Assembly: GCA_944472135.2 (NCBI GenBank)
Contig: OX235262.1
Coordinates: 89,068,903-89,132,902, forward strand
Direction: 5' to 3'
From: Trichobilharzia regenti
Taxonomy: Eukaryota; Platyhelminthes; Trematoda; Strigeidida; Schistosomatidae
DNA length: 64,000 nucleotides
In this document: positions 1-10,681 of the stretch, piece by piece
How the letters are laid out: each line of letters begins with the position of its first letter
Position numbering within the stretch: position 1 is the first letter of the stretch
Position numbers and translations under genes: made by a program
Notes under the pieces: model-generated
What the model was told of the DNA's origin: nothing
What the model saw: only the letters and a program-made list of their open reading frames with translations
The model's database searches: none

Positions 1-599
1 CTGCCAACATACCAATGACTACTGGGAGTCATATATATATATATTGTTACATATTATTTGTTTATTTTTAAATAGATATTTATTACGACCTTTGACATAT
101 TTGTTTTCTAATAGAAAATTAATACAGAAAAATAGAAGTAAAAGTTTTTGTATGCCAGAAAATAAAAATAGAACCTAAGAAAATGATGTACTTTTAGCAA
201 GTCCCAAGTTGATTTAACCGATGAAGACTGCTTATTAAGGCAACGACAGACAGGATTGTTTAGATGAAAACAAAAATAGTAGGGGTAGGAGTAGCAGAAG
301 CAATAGTAGTGATGGTAGATGAGAATGTGTGAAGAAAATAAGGGCAAAATAAATAAATTCAAATTACAACTTGTTTGTAAATAAAGTATGCCTTTCTTAT
401 GTTTGTTTACAAAAGAATAATGAAATATAACTTGAAGGATGCAGAGATGATTCATCTTGTGTTTTTGGAAATATAAACATATTATTACTCTACAAAAGTA
501 CTTTCTGTTATGGGTTATAAATAAACAAAATTTGGTTAAAGTGAATGGACACCAAAAGTTGGAGGGTTTTTACACCTATAATAGAAGAGACTGAGGTAT
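1..599. other. AT-rich stretch without a recognisable gene
   Basis: A short TA run lies near position 33-45. The rest is A+T-rich sequence with frequent stops on both strands. The open frames on the minus strand are rich in Phe, Tyr and Leu, as expected from AT-rich noncoding DNA. I see no known repeat. Confidence 0.5.
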
Positions 600-1400
600 T
601 AAGAGTTAATCCAGATAACAAGCGGAAACCAGTTAATTGGCAGTAGCAGCAGCAAAGACAGAACTTCAAGTGAACATACAGAAGACCAAATTGATAATGA
701 TACCCGGCGACCAACAACAACAAGCACCAATCACTATCAGTAGCATAAATTTGAAAGAGGTCACTTCCTTCAATTATTTAGACAGCATCCTTTCAATTAC
801 AGGCAGACGGCACAGACAACCATGTCTAAGTCAGCCAAGATCAATGAAGAATGGCAGATCTTCATCAGTCTCAGATCAGTTTGGAGAGCTTCTGCACTCA
901 GTTCAGCATGGACAACGAAATTCGGATTCCAACACCAATGTTAAGCCTATTTTATATATATATATTTTTGAAGCTTCGCACACACAGTCTGATGAAGACT
1001 CTCATCAACGGCTATCAATACCGGCTGCACACTGAAGACCAGATGGCCGGCTGGCTGACTGGTCAGGAAGGATTAGCAACAAGAAACTATGGGAACAAAC
1101 CAAGAGGGGAGAACCTATCGCTGAACAGATATTCCTAAGCAGTTGGAGGTGAAGTGGACACACATTGAGGAGATCGTCGAATGTGATCGCGCGTCAGGCC
1201 ATCGCTCGTGTGGAGCTGTAACGTCAGGTGGATAGTTGCGTGTGAGTAAGAGGGTAAAAGGGTAACACTGAGGATGATGTGTGAGGATGAGATGAGCGTT
1301 TATTGGTTATTGTGTGGCGAGTTGAGGAGAAGTGACGAGAACATTGTGAAATGTAGATATTTTGTTGAAGCTGTATGTTCCACTGGGAACCCAAATGAAA
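600..1400 (+). mobile_element. RTE-type LINE, 5'-truncated C-terminal and 3' end
   Basis: This is the 3' part of a non-LTR retrotransposon of the RTE clade. The frame from about 637 reads LQVNIQKTKLIMIP and LKEVTSFNYLDSILSITG, which is the stretch just after the reverse-transcriptase catalytic core in schistosome RTE elements. Downstream, in shifting frames, come the usual blocks for the kinked-string of conserved Leu/Lys/Trp residues (TRNYGNKPRGENL near 1077-1115) and the 3' terminal sequence TGTATGTTCCACTGGGAACC near 1370-1390. A TA run at about 946-964 interrupts the frame. Several frameshifts make it a dead copy. The element lacks the endonuclease and RT core, as expected for a 5'-truncated insertion. 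Confidence 0.85.
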
Positions 1401-1482
1401 ATTCAAAAAATAATTCGGATTAGTGAATTAATCGAGTTAGATTCCTCTAAAAACATCATCGGTAAATAAATAATTTTTTTGA

Positions 1483-1657
1483 TTACAGCTTGATTCCACA
1501 CTGTATTTTTGGTACAGGTATGGAATTTTCAGCATGTGATATGAGTAGCCCAAATTTTGCAGGCCGACCATAGATATCAGGTGTGCATCGGCAGAGGATA
1601 GAACCCGGACCATGTGCATGGTCAGTGAGAGTCCTAAACGATGTGTCACCGACGCAC
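1483..1657 (-). mobile_element. SINE family B copy (tRNA-like head)
   Basis: Read on the minus strand, the copy starts with a head of about 72 bases that has A-box-like and B-box-like (GTTCTATCC type) Pol III promoter motifs and the palindromic GACCATGCACATGGTC. It continues with a constant tail containing CTGATATCTATGGTCGGCCT and ends in CAAGCTGTAATC next to an A-rich run. The same unit recurs at 3.0, 11.6, 18.2, 32.4, 37.6 and 47.2 kb. It is noncoding; small open frames over it are artefacts. Confidence 0.8.
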
Positions 1658-1854
1658 AAAGCCTCGGGCCCAGCCGGGACGGATACAGAGAATGGATTCT
1701 TCCTTTTTGACGAAACCGCCTTTTAAGCTATATATTTGTGAATGCCAGGACAGGAGTTTCTAGAATTATTTCTGACCAGTTTCAAAATACATTTAACAAT
1801 ATAGTAGAGGTATGTAGTATGAATTTAAAACAGAAAAATAAATGATGGATTTCA

Positions 1855-1945
1855 AGCTAGATTCCATCATGAATTGACATGACTCAAAGAACTTTTGGAA
1901 AGTAATGAAAGTACTGGACAGCTCTTTTAGGATACTTTGGAATAC
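1855..1945 (-). mobile_element. SINE family A, degenerate 3' fragment
   Basis: The stretch resembles the tail of family A on the minus strand: TTCCATCATGAATTGACATG followed by AGTACTGGACAGCT and a decayed hammerhead-like block. The tRNA-like head is missing. The match is partial and diverged. Confidence 0.55.
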
Positions 1946-2040
1946 TTGACAAATAAACATCACTGAAACTACAACCCTGTAACCTTTGGGTGTGATCATG
2001 GTATCTGTTCTTGATGAAATCTAACTTGAATTACAATATA

Positions 2041-2210
2041 CTACTGATTGACTGAGATTAGTAGTTGTTGCCACTCGTATCAACAGGTAGTGATTGCTAG
2101 TCATATCGAGATGAAACGGCCGTCCGGTGTTTAGATCAGCTCCATCAGGTTAGCAAGCATTACATCTTGACATGAGTGGTATACAACTACTCATCCGGAT
2201 CAATCAGTAG
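2041..2210. mobile_element. 170-bp palindromic, MITE-like element
   Basis: The ends are perfect 10-base inverted repeats, CTACTGATTG at 2041-2050 and CAATCAGTAG at 2201-2210. Inside them a second pair (GTAGTTGTTGCCACTCGT at 2061-2078 and its near reverse complement at 2172-2190) extends the palindrome. The flanks read TATA on both sides, compatible with a short TA-type target duplication. There is no coding capacity. A non-autonomous DNA transposon is one reading; a snap-back product of a retroelement tail is another, because the centre contains GATGAAACGGCCGTCC, which resembles hammerhead-bearing tails. Confidence 0.5.
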
Positions 2211-2334
2211 TATATAGTTTTTGAATTCAATTAAATACCTACAAAGCAACATCTGAAAGTCATAGAATAGCAGAACAGTCATAACTTTTGGTCACCTGAT
2301 TTGCTTTTTATTAGTTGGTATATTTGGTCTATAT

Positions 2335-2535
2335 TAACGTGTTTTTAATTGCATAATCGTTTGAGTACCAGGCTTCTAGGAATTCCCTGACTGCACTTTT
2401 GGTGTTTCCCCTGTCTAAAATTCCGACATTATCCCAATCAAACTGACGTCCATAATTATCTATATGCATTGATATGAAAGAATATATATCGTGTCTTTTC
2501 ACAGCTGATTTGTGTTCCTGGATTCTTATATTAGT
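2335..2535 (-). mobile_element. Penelope-like element, GIY-YIG C-terminal fragment of a divergent lineage
   Basis: On the minus strand about 65 codons are open, reading RIQEHKSAVKRHD, then FDWDNVGILDRGNTKSAVRE and FLEAWYSN. This pattern (Arg...EH, a middle block ending in ILDR, then REFLEAW) is the C-terminal half of the GIY-YIG endonuclease found at the end of many Penelope-like and related retroelement proteins. It differs clearly from the PLE copies at 9.7, 15.9 and 23.7 kb, which end in ELCVQKKFV-type sequence. No start, RT domain or upstream GIY motif is recognisable beyond 2540, so this is a fragment. Confidence 0.6.
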
Positions 2536-2539
2536 GTTT

Positions 2540-3020
2540 AACAGTCACAAAATGACAAACAGTTAGTTATATGCATTAATAGTCAACAAGAATACATCCA
2601 CAGGATCAGTGTTCGAAGGTACACCAATTACAAAATAATTTCACTATTTCATGGTCAGAAACAGCAGAGAAATGAGAGTTTTATGTAACTAAGCAAATAT
2701 AACACACAAATCGAAAAGAGCATTAACCAACTGGAAAGCCTTGAGACAAAGATTTACACAAGTGTAAAAACGACTAACAACCCATTAATCGGGCAAATAC
2801 TTCAGTGATAACCTTATGAGAATGTGTATTCACGTTTTATCCACATCAAAAAAGCTGATATATATACGGCAAAATTAAATCTAGCTTATTGATATCACTT
2901 TAATACAATGATTATATTTATTGTAGAATTATTCATTTGACGCATAAATAGTTTTAACTTTTTGTAACCTGAAGATTTTGGATTCCAACCCCAGTTGGAC
3001 AGTTGGTTCTTTTTTTTTTT
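2540..3020. other. No recognisable feature
   Basis: AT-rich sequence with stops in all frames. I see no repeat family, RNA gene or coding signal. Confidence 0.5.
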
Positions 3021-3023
3021 GAT

Positions 3024-3196
3024 TTGCAGCTTGATTCCACACTGTATTTTTGGTACAAGTATGGAATTTTCAGCATGGATATCGGTAGCCAAAATTTTTC
3101 AGGCCGACCATTGATATCAGGTGTGCATCGGTAGGGGATCGAACCTCGGACCACGTGCATGGTTGGCGAAGTCCTAACCACTGTGCCATCGACTCA
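3024..3196 (-). mobile_element. SINE family B copy
   Basis: Minus-strand copy with the same head, palindromic GACCATGCACGTGGTCC-like core and tail as the copy at 1483. It is preceded on the plus strand by a run of T (3011-3020), which is the A-rich 3' tail of the insertion. The B box reads GGTTCGATCCC. Confidence 0.8.
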
Positions 3197-3199
3197 TTT

Positions 3200-3839
3200 A
3201 TTGGCTAAACGTACCAAACTAGATCAAAACAGAGAGTGGTCTAGTAGTCTCTGGTTTTCATTGCTACGATAAGTGATATCGGTTAGGAATGAAACCAAAT
3301 TTGTGAAAAGTATATATATATATATATATATATACTAGAATCAGTGATATCAAGGTGCTTAGGGACTTTCATTTCAGTGTTATAAAAGGTAGGAATGTTG
3401 AATTGTGAGATGAAGTATATATTAACTTCAATAAAATTCATTCTACTACTCAAAAAACATCATTTTTATTGTATTTACAAAGTATTCTGTTTCAGTTAAA
3501 TAAGCGAACTTAAAATTTACTTTCTCCGTGTGTGGGCGTTTTTATTGAACTATTCATTCGTTCATATTACCGAAAATAGCATTATTTTGTTAACGTTAAA
3601 TAACAATATTAATGATCTGTCTCTTTTTTGCTGTTTACTTTATCACCTTATCAAATTTTCTGATTATGAGTACAGAGATTCGTTTTTTAGTATAACACTG
3701 GAAATAAAATAAAAAGTGATGTATTCATAAAGTTGATATATGTTTAATGTATAAATTAAATTTTAAAATGTATTTGGGAAAGTATTTGTTTTCCAGATTA
3801 TATTCGACTTTATTCTGACAAACATATTTACCTAACGTA
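3200..3839. other. Noncoding stretch with a TA microsatellite
   Basis: A pure TA run occupies 3311-3334. The remainder is AT-rich. An open frame at 3530-3712 is short, lysine- and phenylalanine-rich and unsupported. AATAAA-like words near 3700 are unremarkable at this composition. Confidence 0.5.
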
Positions 3840-5905
3840 TTGGGTTGGGTAACCTCGCCTAGTTAACTAGTTTGCTAGTTTTCTAGATGGTCCCAAGCCC
3901 AGGAAGTGGGGGGGGCTAGCAAACCTATCCAGGAAAACCAGTCAAGTTGCTATACATAGTTGAAAACACAAGAAAAATATTTAAAAAACCCAATTCTTCT
4001 CTGGAATGGGAGAGACGAACTGGCGCGACCCCGTGGGAGCCTTCGGGAAGCTAGTCAGCCGATGTATGTTGTTCCGATGAAAGCAAGAATAAGAATGGGA
4101 ATGTGGAATTTTCGTTCAGTGTACGAAACTGAGAAAGCCTTCCAAGTAGCCAAAGAGATGAGAAGATACGGTATAGTTCTAGGAATCTGTGACAGCGGGT
4201 GGAATGGATGAAGACTATCGAAATTGCCAACTGCAGAGTCTATAATCTACTCCGATCAACCAGACGACAGCCATAGGAACACTGAGGGAGCGGTTATTAT
4301 AATGTCATCGATAGCATCCAAAGCTCTTATATAGTAGGGACCAGTATCCTCCTGCAGAATTATGACAACAAGATTCAACTGTCAAGGAAGGAAAATCACA
4401 ACTATCCAATGCCACGCACAATGCTACAGAAAAACGCGGAACAAGAGAAGAAGGAAGATTTCTATAGACAACTATAGACAGTAGTAGGCAAGATTACAAA
4501 TGACAATATCAAAACCCTGATGGGTGATATGAATTCCAGCTAACTGGGAGAAGACAATAAAGGAAGAGAACTCATCATGGATCGAGAGGCACTCGGAGAA
4601 ATGAATGAGAGTGGAGAACTCTCTGCAGACTTGTTCGCCTTCAACGATATGCATATTGGAATCAGTGAGTACAAACACAAGGATATATACAAGATCATAT
4701 GGATTTCAAATGACAGACACACCGCAAAACAGATACACTTCATCTCAATTTCAAGGAAGGTGAGATGCAGCCTGTTGAACACAAAGTCGAGAAGGAGAGC
4801 AGACGTTGGTTCATACCACTACCTAGATAAAGGAACCTGCAAGATATAGCTAAAAACCATCAAAATAACTGGGAAAGACCACAATTCAAGTTCAACACTC
4901 AATAGCTGAGGGACGAAATACAAAAAGCACTTTCATTGCAGCTATCAGAGAAGAGACAGAGACACTGCATAGCATTACTGAGGAAACCTGTGTGGAAGAA
5001 CATTGAAACTCTCTGAAAGTGATGTTCATAGGAAAATGTAAAACAGTTTCATGGAGAAAGAAGAGGTGAGACAAAGAATGGCTTTGAACAGATACCTTGA
5101 AGCTAATAGAAGAAAGGAAAGAGGGATGGTGAAAGAGAAGATTGCTCAGTATAAAGATGGACAACAGAAGGAGAGACTGAGTTCAGTGTACATCTCCTTA
5201 TCAACGGAATAAATTTGAAAGAGGTAACTTCCTTCAATCATCTAGACAATATCCTTTCAATTACAGGCATACAGTAAGAACAAACATGTCAAAACCGGAA
5301 TTGGAAAGGCAAGACACACCTTCATCAATCTCACATCAGTTTGGAAATCTTCTGCACTCAGATCAGCATAAAAAACCAAATTCGGATTCCACGTGAACAC
5401 TAACGTCTGACCAGTTTTTCTTTACTGGTCAGAAACCTGACCAATGCTTCATGAAAGTTATTTCTAACAGTCTGCTTCAGACTTTCATAATAGCAGCCAT
5501 CGCCAGCTGCATACTGAAGATCAGGTTGCCGGATATCCAGCTGGCCAAAAAGAGTTAGTTATCAGAAACTGTGGGAACTAACCAAGAGACAGGAACCTGT
5601 TACTCACCACATATTCCTAAGGAGATGGAGACGGACTGAACACATATTGAATAGACCATCGAATGTGATCGTGTGCCAGGTCATCGCTCCAGTGGAACTT
5701 TAGTGTGAGATGGCGACTTGGGCGTGGGTGTGGGGGTCAAATGGGGGATGTCGTGGGAGGATGAGATGAGAGGTTATTGTTAGTTGTGTGGTGAGGTAAG
5801 GAGGAGCAGAGAGAACAGTGTGAAATGTAGATGTTTTCTTGAAGCTGTATGTTCGACTCGGAACTCAAGGTAATGATAATGAGAAGAATAAAAATAACTG
5901 GGTTA
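3840..5905 (+). mobile_element. RTE-type LINE with both ends but RT core deleted
   Basis: The left part encodes the start of the apurinic-type endonuclease of RTE elements: the frame at 3960-4211 contains RIRMGMWNFRSVYETEKAFQ and VAKEMRRYGIVLGI, corresponding to the family's TWNVRT...ETGK block. Eroded endonuclease sequence continues to about 5180. At about 5200 the sequence jumps to the post-RT segment (GINLKEVTSFNHLDNILSIT) also seen at 745 in another copy. It then runs to the 3' end near 5880 with the LINE tail TGTATGTTCGACTCGGAACT and a TAATGATAATGAG run. The RT catalytic motifs are missing, so the copy is an internal-deletion derivative of about 2.05 kb. The 5' limit at 3840 is an estimate. 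Confidence 0.8.
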
Positions 5906-6768
5906 GTAGGTGAAGGACTGACGATGAATGGTCACCAGTGCTGTCCATATGGAAACTTGTGTAGTGACAATATTCAGATTAGAAATCTCTGGATTACTGA
6001 TTCACAGCTGTAGGAAATCGCAGATATAAACAGTCCTGTCATAACGCTGACATCGGTCCTCTGGATTAATGTTATTGTAAGTAGGTATAACAGTAAAATT
6101 TAGTTACACATATGTAATGTTTTAATTTTTCCAGAGAAAATGATATCGATGTAATTTTACTCGAATACTACAGTTTTAAACGTGGTTTCACGTACAACCG
6201 TGATGATTATCCCTTTTATTTCTTTCTGTATAGAGAGTTTAGGTGTAAATCGCTTGTAGCAACGGTCACCACAAAATAAAGTAACCAAGGTTTTCTCTGT
6301 ATTCAGGTTATTTTGAAGGCTTGACTGATTTCATTTATTCGTCCTATGTCAATCAGGTGCCTAGCGACGGCACATGCCAAATCTGCTTTTCACGTGTTGA
6401 ACATTAAAAATGTTCTCAGAAAATCTAATAGACGCTGCCCTCTCAATTCTTATATAATCACTGTCTCAAGTTCAAATCTTTGATTTGAACAATCAACTAT
6501 AATTTACAACTTAAAAGTTGACAATATAATTTTTTTCTTTGACTGTGTGGAGGTATTGTTATTAACGTTATTCATCTACCCACTTAGTTGGTAATTCTAA
6601 TATTGAACCGAAAGGGTTGCATACTTTCAAAAAGGAAACTGTTCACTAGTCGAAAAGGAGAAATAATCCACATATTTTAAGAATTAAATAATTGATTATA
6701 ATGGGAAGTTATTGGTTTTTACTCAACTAGAGTAAATTTATTCACATTATTAACTGCAAAAAGTCACT
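5906..6768. other. No recognisable feature
   Basis: AT-rich sequence with stops in all frames. I see no recognisable repeat, RNA gene or coding signal. Confidence 0.45.
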
Positions 6769-6769
6769 A

Positions 6770-6972
6770 ATGCTGGTCAGCTGCGCACATGGTCCGCTTT
6801 CATTTCCCAGCCTGCGCCCTCCTAAACGTCGTTTGGCTGGTAAGAAAGGGGGTAAAGAGAGGTAGCTGGGCCTAAGGCTAGCAACTTCACTATGTAAAAA
6901 CAATATCATTGCTACTAAGACTTCAAAGCTTAGAGTCTGAAGCTCCATGTTCCACTAGGAAAGCAAAGGAAT
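6770..6972 (+). mobile_element. SINE family C copy, diverged
   Basis: The plus strand shows the remains of the tRNA-like head (GCACATGGTCCG near 6784), the middle block with CTAGCAAC, and the LINE-derived tail GAAGCTCCATGTTCCACTAG. The head is truncated and mutated. The family is defined by better copies at 43.0, 44.4 and 57.6 kb. Confidence 0.65.
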
Positions 6973-6999
6973 GCCAAAATTAAAAAAAATCATTAGCAC

Positions 7000-7640
7000 A
7001 GGTTATTTATCGTCTCAAGCTTCACGGGAGTCCTCTTTTGAAATTATCGACAAAATGAAATCAAACTAATCAAGGAGTGTTAGGTTCCGACATCTGTGTA
7101 TACAGGAGGAGCAAAGATTCTTCAAAACAACCTCAAACACTGTAGAGAAAATGTTTGTTTAGTCCCTAATTCCATCATGGTCTTAAACTTCTTCCACTTG
7201 TTTGATTCCAATTTTAGAAGGTGATACACTATTATTACTCCTTAATTTATCTTTTTTCACATTTCACTGGCTTTTCCTCTTTTACCTTCTTTATACTTGT
7301 TAGCTCCTGTTTGCATACCATTGAATAGGAATCTCCACATTATCAAATTTCAAAGCCTCCCTTCCACTGTGTCGCTGACTACTACGTAATTTCTTGCCAC
7401 CTTTGAAAACCTCATTTGAGTAACTGTATCAACTGTGTAGTACCCCACTGACTGCTGTGCGTTTCAGTAAATACAATAGGATTTTACAGTCTCAAAAGTT
7501 GAAGATGATTTCATTAATCAAGGAAATTTTCTTCTCTGAATTTTCTTTTATTGATAGAAGCATTATAAATGTTCTACATATCTACTGAATGCATTGAATT
7601 TTCTTAGGAGAATATAAATATGCCGCTCTCTCAACTATAT
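7000..7640 (+). mobile_element. Penelope-like element, end of ORF and 3' untranslated region
   Basis: Base-by-base the stretch parallels the PLE at 23.87-24.48 kb. It includes the decayed end of the GIY-YIG frame (ACTGTAGAGAAAATGTTTGT against the other copy's CTGTATACAGAAAAAGTTTG), the terminal CATGGTCTTAA around the stop, and the 3' region with TCAAATTTC, ACTACGTAATTT and the conserved TTGAAGATGATTTCATTAAT near 7498. No intact frame remains. The 5' part is lost. Confidence 0.7.
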
Positions 7641-7839
7641 TAAAATTTACGCTGAATAATTACGGAGAAAGGTTGTTCAACAGTTTGTTTTTGTCCCTGC
7701 AACATTTCATGAAACTTTTGTGGTGCAGAAAATATCACCAGCATAATCAGGATTTACTGCGAGAATTATTCATGAAAGAGTCATGTTAGTTTTTCGATCA
7801 TTTAGAATGGTGGTCCTCAAATGACATGTGTTGCGGAAT

Positions 7840-8040
7840 CATTGAAAACCAGGAGGTAGAGGACAGCTGCCTAGTCATAGTTTTCGAATATTCACCTAAA
7901 TGCAACCATCACCTCTACTCACTTGGCGAAGAACCCAGAAATTTCATGTTACAGTGCTAGCCCAATGGTTGGAAACAATTGGTGACATGGCTCAAAATCG
8001 TTCTCAATGACTGGGGTTAATGCATCTAATCCTTGTGACT
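7840..8040 (-). mobile_element. SINE family A, strongly degenerate
   Basis: Weak resemblance on the minus strand to the family A tail (ATTGAAAACCAGGAGG, then GAGGACAGCTGCCTAGTC). The head is not clearly recognisable. Treat as tentative. Confidence 0.35.
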
Positions 8041-8041
8041 T

Positions 8042-8300
8042 ATGATTTCCAATAAAACTGTTTTGTTCTTCGTTGCTACTATTCCTTTGTCTCACATCTC
8101 TGTTTACTGTCTCTATTATGCATTTCTTCTACTTTCTTCTCTTGCTTTGTGTGCTACATGGAGTGTGGTGACTGGAACTGCCGCACATATGTGCAAAGTT
8201 CTATGTCGAAAACAGATAGACAGACAGATTGATCATTCAGCCACTGTGACTGGATTCAATAGCCCATTAGTTCCTAATTCTGCCGTTCATGGCACATAGT
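8042..8300 (+). other. Hydrophobic open frame partly built from a SINE remnant
   Basis: The frame starts at an ATG and has a hydrophobic N-terminal 45 residues, but from about 8205 its sequence (GATCATTCAGCCACTGTGAC) is a decayed minus-strand family A head. Real coding function is unlikely. Confidence 0.3.
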
Positions 8301-8594
8301 ACTAATGAATTTATTGTCAACAGCCAGTATCCGTCTTCATACCCTTCTTGGTAGATCTCAATAGTCACGATTACTTACTGAGAGTCAAGCAACTTTATCC
8401 CACAGTCAGTCACCAATGAGAATTGGACTGATTTTCATGTGTTGATTTGCAGGTTTTTGACTTATTTCTACTTAGTTCTGAATAATATTAGATAATTAAA
8501 ATTAAGAAGTGTTAAAAGAATGATAAAATCTGCTAGATTAACACTGTCTGTATTCAATGAATTTAGATATTAGAATAAGATGACTGAGTTACTC

Positions 8595-8730
8595 AGTCCT
8601 AGGTTCTACACCCGGTAGAGTAGTGGATGTGCACTAATGAAGAGTCCTAAGGTGGGGAAAAAAGCTGACCACGGCTCATCGATTTCCAGTGATTCTCTAA
8701 ATGGTGTTAGTTCATGATGAAATTTCCATT
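8595..8730 (+). mobile_element. SINE family A, 3' part
   Basis: Plus-strand fragment carrying a decayed B box, CTAATGAAGAGTCCTAAGGT in place of the hammerhead-like core, and the tail GTTAGTTCATGATGAAATTT. It lies tail-to-tail with the minus-strand copy that begins 100 bases downstream. Confidence 0.6.
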
Positions 8731-8830
8731 GAACCTTCATTGAGCAGCTACGACGTGTAAGGTAAATCAAGCTAACAACAGTAACAGTTGATCGCACGAA
8801 ATTACAGGTCATTTAAAACTGAAAACTAAG

Positions 8831-9065
8831 ATATTCAAGTATTGGTTTGTAGGGATTTGATTCGTTACAAGATTTCATCATGAGCTGACACTAGCTAGAG
8901 AACCATTAAAAAACCTGGGAGTTCTGGACAGCTGTTTCCTCCCAGTTTGGGACTCTTCGACAGTACGCACCCACCGGGATTCAAACCCAGGACCTTCTGG
9001 TTACAAGGCGAGCTAGCTCGTATACCATTAAGCCAATGGGACCCAATGGGCCCATGAATTCTAAC
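8831..9065 (-). mobile_element. SINE family A copy, head to tail
   Basis: Minus-strand copy: tail TTCAAGTATTGGTTTGTAGG at 8832, foldable block CAGCTGTTTCCTCCCAGTTT, B box region GGGATTCAAACCCAGG, and A box region CATTAAGCCAATGGGACCC. It ends in the CCCATGAATTCTAAC segment of the 5' domain, so the first ~150 bases of the full unit are absent. Confidence 0.8.
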
Positions 9066-9289
9066 TAAGACAGTAAGTAAATGGTAAACTTTTTACGGAG
9101 GGATTTTAAAGTTCCTGACTCTAAGAATGGAAGTTCGGCATAAACAGTATGCACCTATAAAACAATGCGATTCATTATTGTTGGTTTTTAGCAAAGATTA
9201 TTTCTGAGACAATCACCATTTGGCATGAATGATGACTGTAGTTGAATGCTTAGTCAAAGAAACATTAGAAGTCAAATATTGCTAGGTCG

Positions 9290-10320
9290 GAACTCTTGTT
9301 GTGAGACTTCACGCTTTACTTTCAAATTCGACTATCATTCAGCTTCGATATTTCATTCAAAAGTTACATACGAGAATTACGAAGGTCGTCTATTTTGTTG
9401 TCTCTAGAAGAACTTATAACACTATAAACTTCAGATTTTCACCAAAACTTGCAGTTTTCACTCTATATCAATGGTCAGATTGCCGGTCGGAAAGGATAGG
9501 AAGTGAAGGGCTATGGCAATGCAGCAAACACAGATTCTATCGCTCAATTATTATTCAGAAGGAAATAAAGATGGATTGGATCTGGTCTGAGGAGATCTTC
9601 AGGTGATATAGCATTTCATGCTGCCCAGTGGAATCTGAATAGGATACTACAACATGTGCATCTATGAGCTCACCTGCTCTTGTGGAGCAAGGTATGTTGG
9701 CCGTAGTCAGAGGACGCCTTCCACACGGATACGAGAACATACTCCAGTATGGTTTCACAAGGGAGAAAGGAAGTGTGTGCGAAGCTCTATTCTGGAACAC
9801 CTAATCGACTTCTGTCACTCTGTAAACCCTGACCATGATTTCAAGATCATATATAGAATATATGCTAACTTCCCGCGTTTTCTTCGTTACAGACTTCTAA
9901 GAACAGCTGAGGCCTTGGTAATTCATGACTTTAAGCCAGACCTTTGTGTACAAAAGAAGTATGTACAATCCCTACTTCTGCCTTGACCGTAGAGAGATAG
10001 ATATTTATTTATTTTGTTCATTTAGTTATTCTATCTTCCTTTCCTTTATTACTACGATTATTATTATTATTACTATTCTCTCTCTGAACCTTCTCCACTT
10101 GACTCATTTGTCATTTTCAACCCAAAATTATTGATTTGTATACTTTTTATTTTTACAATATTGAATTCTATCTTGTCAAATTTCACACCACGTTATGTAA
10201 CATTTCATATTCGCCTACTAATCTTATAATTATGTACCCCTTCCCAAAATCTATACACCTTATGTATTATTCTATATATGACATTAATTATTTTTCCACT
10301 TGACATTTAACTATGATTAT
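9290..10320 (+). mobile_element. Penelope-like element, RT end, GIY-YIG endonuclease and 3' region
   Basis: The frame at 9301-9480 ends in YNTINFRFSPKLAVF, resembling the linker between the RT and endonuclease of PLE proteins. The frame at 9654-9986 reads CIYELTCSCGARYVGRS with the GIY-YIG core, the conserved Arg-x-x-x-His (TRIREH), the SSILEHLI block, FKIIYRI and a C-terminus ELCVQKKYV-like (DLCVQKKYVQSLLLP), close to the copy at 23.7 kb. About 150 bases between the two frames do not align and include stops. A pyrimidine-rich 3' region with ATT repeats follows to about 10,320. The endonuclease is the best preserved part; the element as a whole is dead. Confidence 0.85.
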
Positions 10321-10340
10321 AGTCACAAATATCTTAATTG

Positions 10341-10346
<6 letters not shown>

Positions 10347-10393
<47 letters not shown>
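10347..10393. repeat. TA microsatellite, 47 bp
   Basis: Uninterrupted AT dinucleotide run. Paired with an equal run 242 bases downstream. Confidence 0.98.
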
Positions 10394-10394
<1 letters not shown>

Positions 10395-10632
10395 GATTGT
10401 ACAGCTTGATAATGAATTCGTTGAAAAGAGTCTCTTCGCTGAATATTGTGATTTTAATGCTACAATGGGAATTATTAAATTGCTGCAAATTGGTCTCAGG
10501 TCAGGGGAGTTTATGTGTAAACGGAATGAAGGCTTGCTGGCAATTGTAGAATTAACTGGGAGTGTCGTGGAAAAAGGTGTAGAATGGAGGTGTGCTTCTG
10601 GAGTCCTACAGTAGCAAATGATAAGACACTCA

Positions 10633-10634
<2 letters not shown>
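10394..10634 (+). other. Segment between two TA microsatellites with an open frame
   Basis: The plus strand is open for 73 codons up to TAG at 10,612 (block LLAIVELTGSVVEKGVEW). It opens straight out of the microsatellite, and no start or splice signal supports it. No family recognised. Confidence 0.3.

Positions 10635-10679
<45 letters not shown>
10635..10679. repeat. TA microsatellite, 45 bp
   Basis: Uninterrupted TA run. Similar in length to the run at 10,347. Confidence 0.98.

Positions 10680-10681
<2 letters not shown>

Noticed and set aside
8042..8299. Small membrane protein gene
   Set aside because: The C-terminal third is a decayed SINE and no splice or transcription signals support it.
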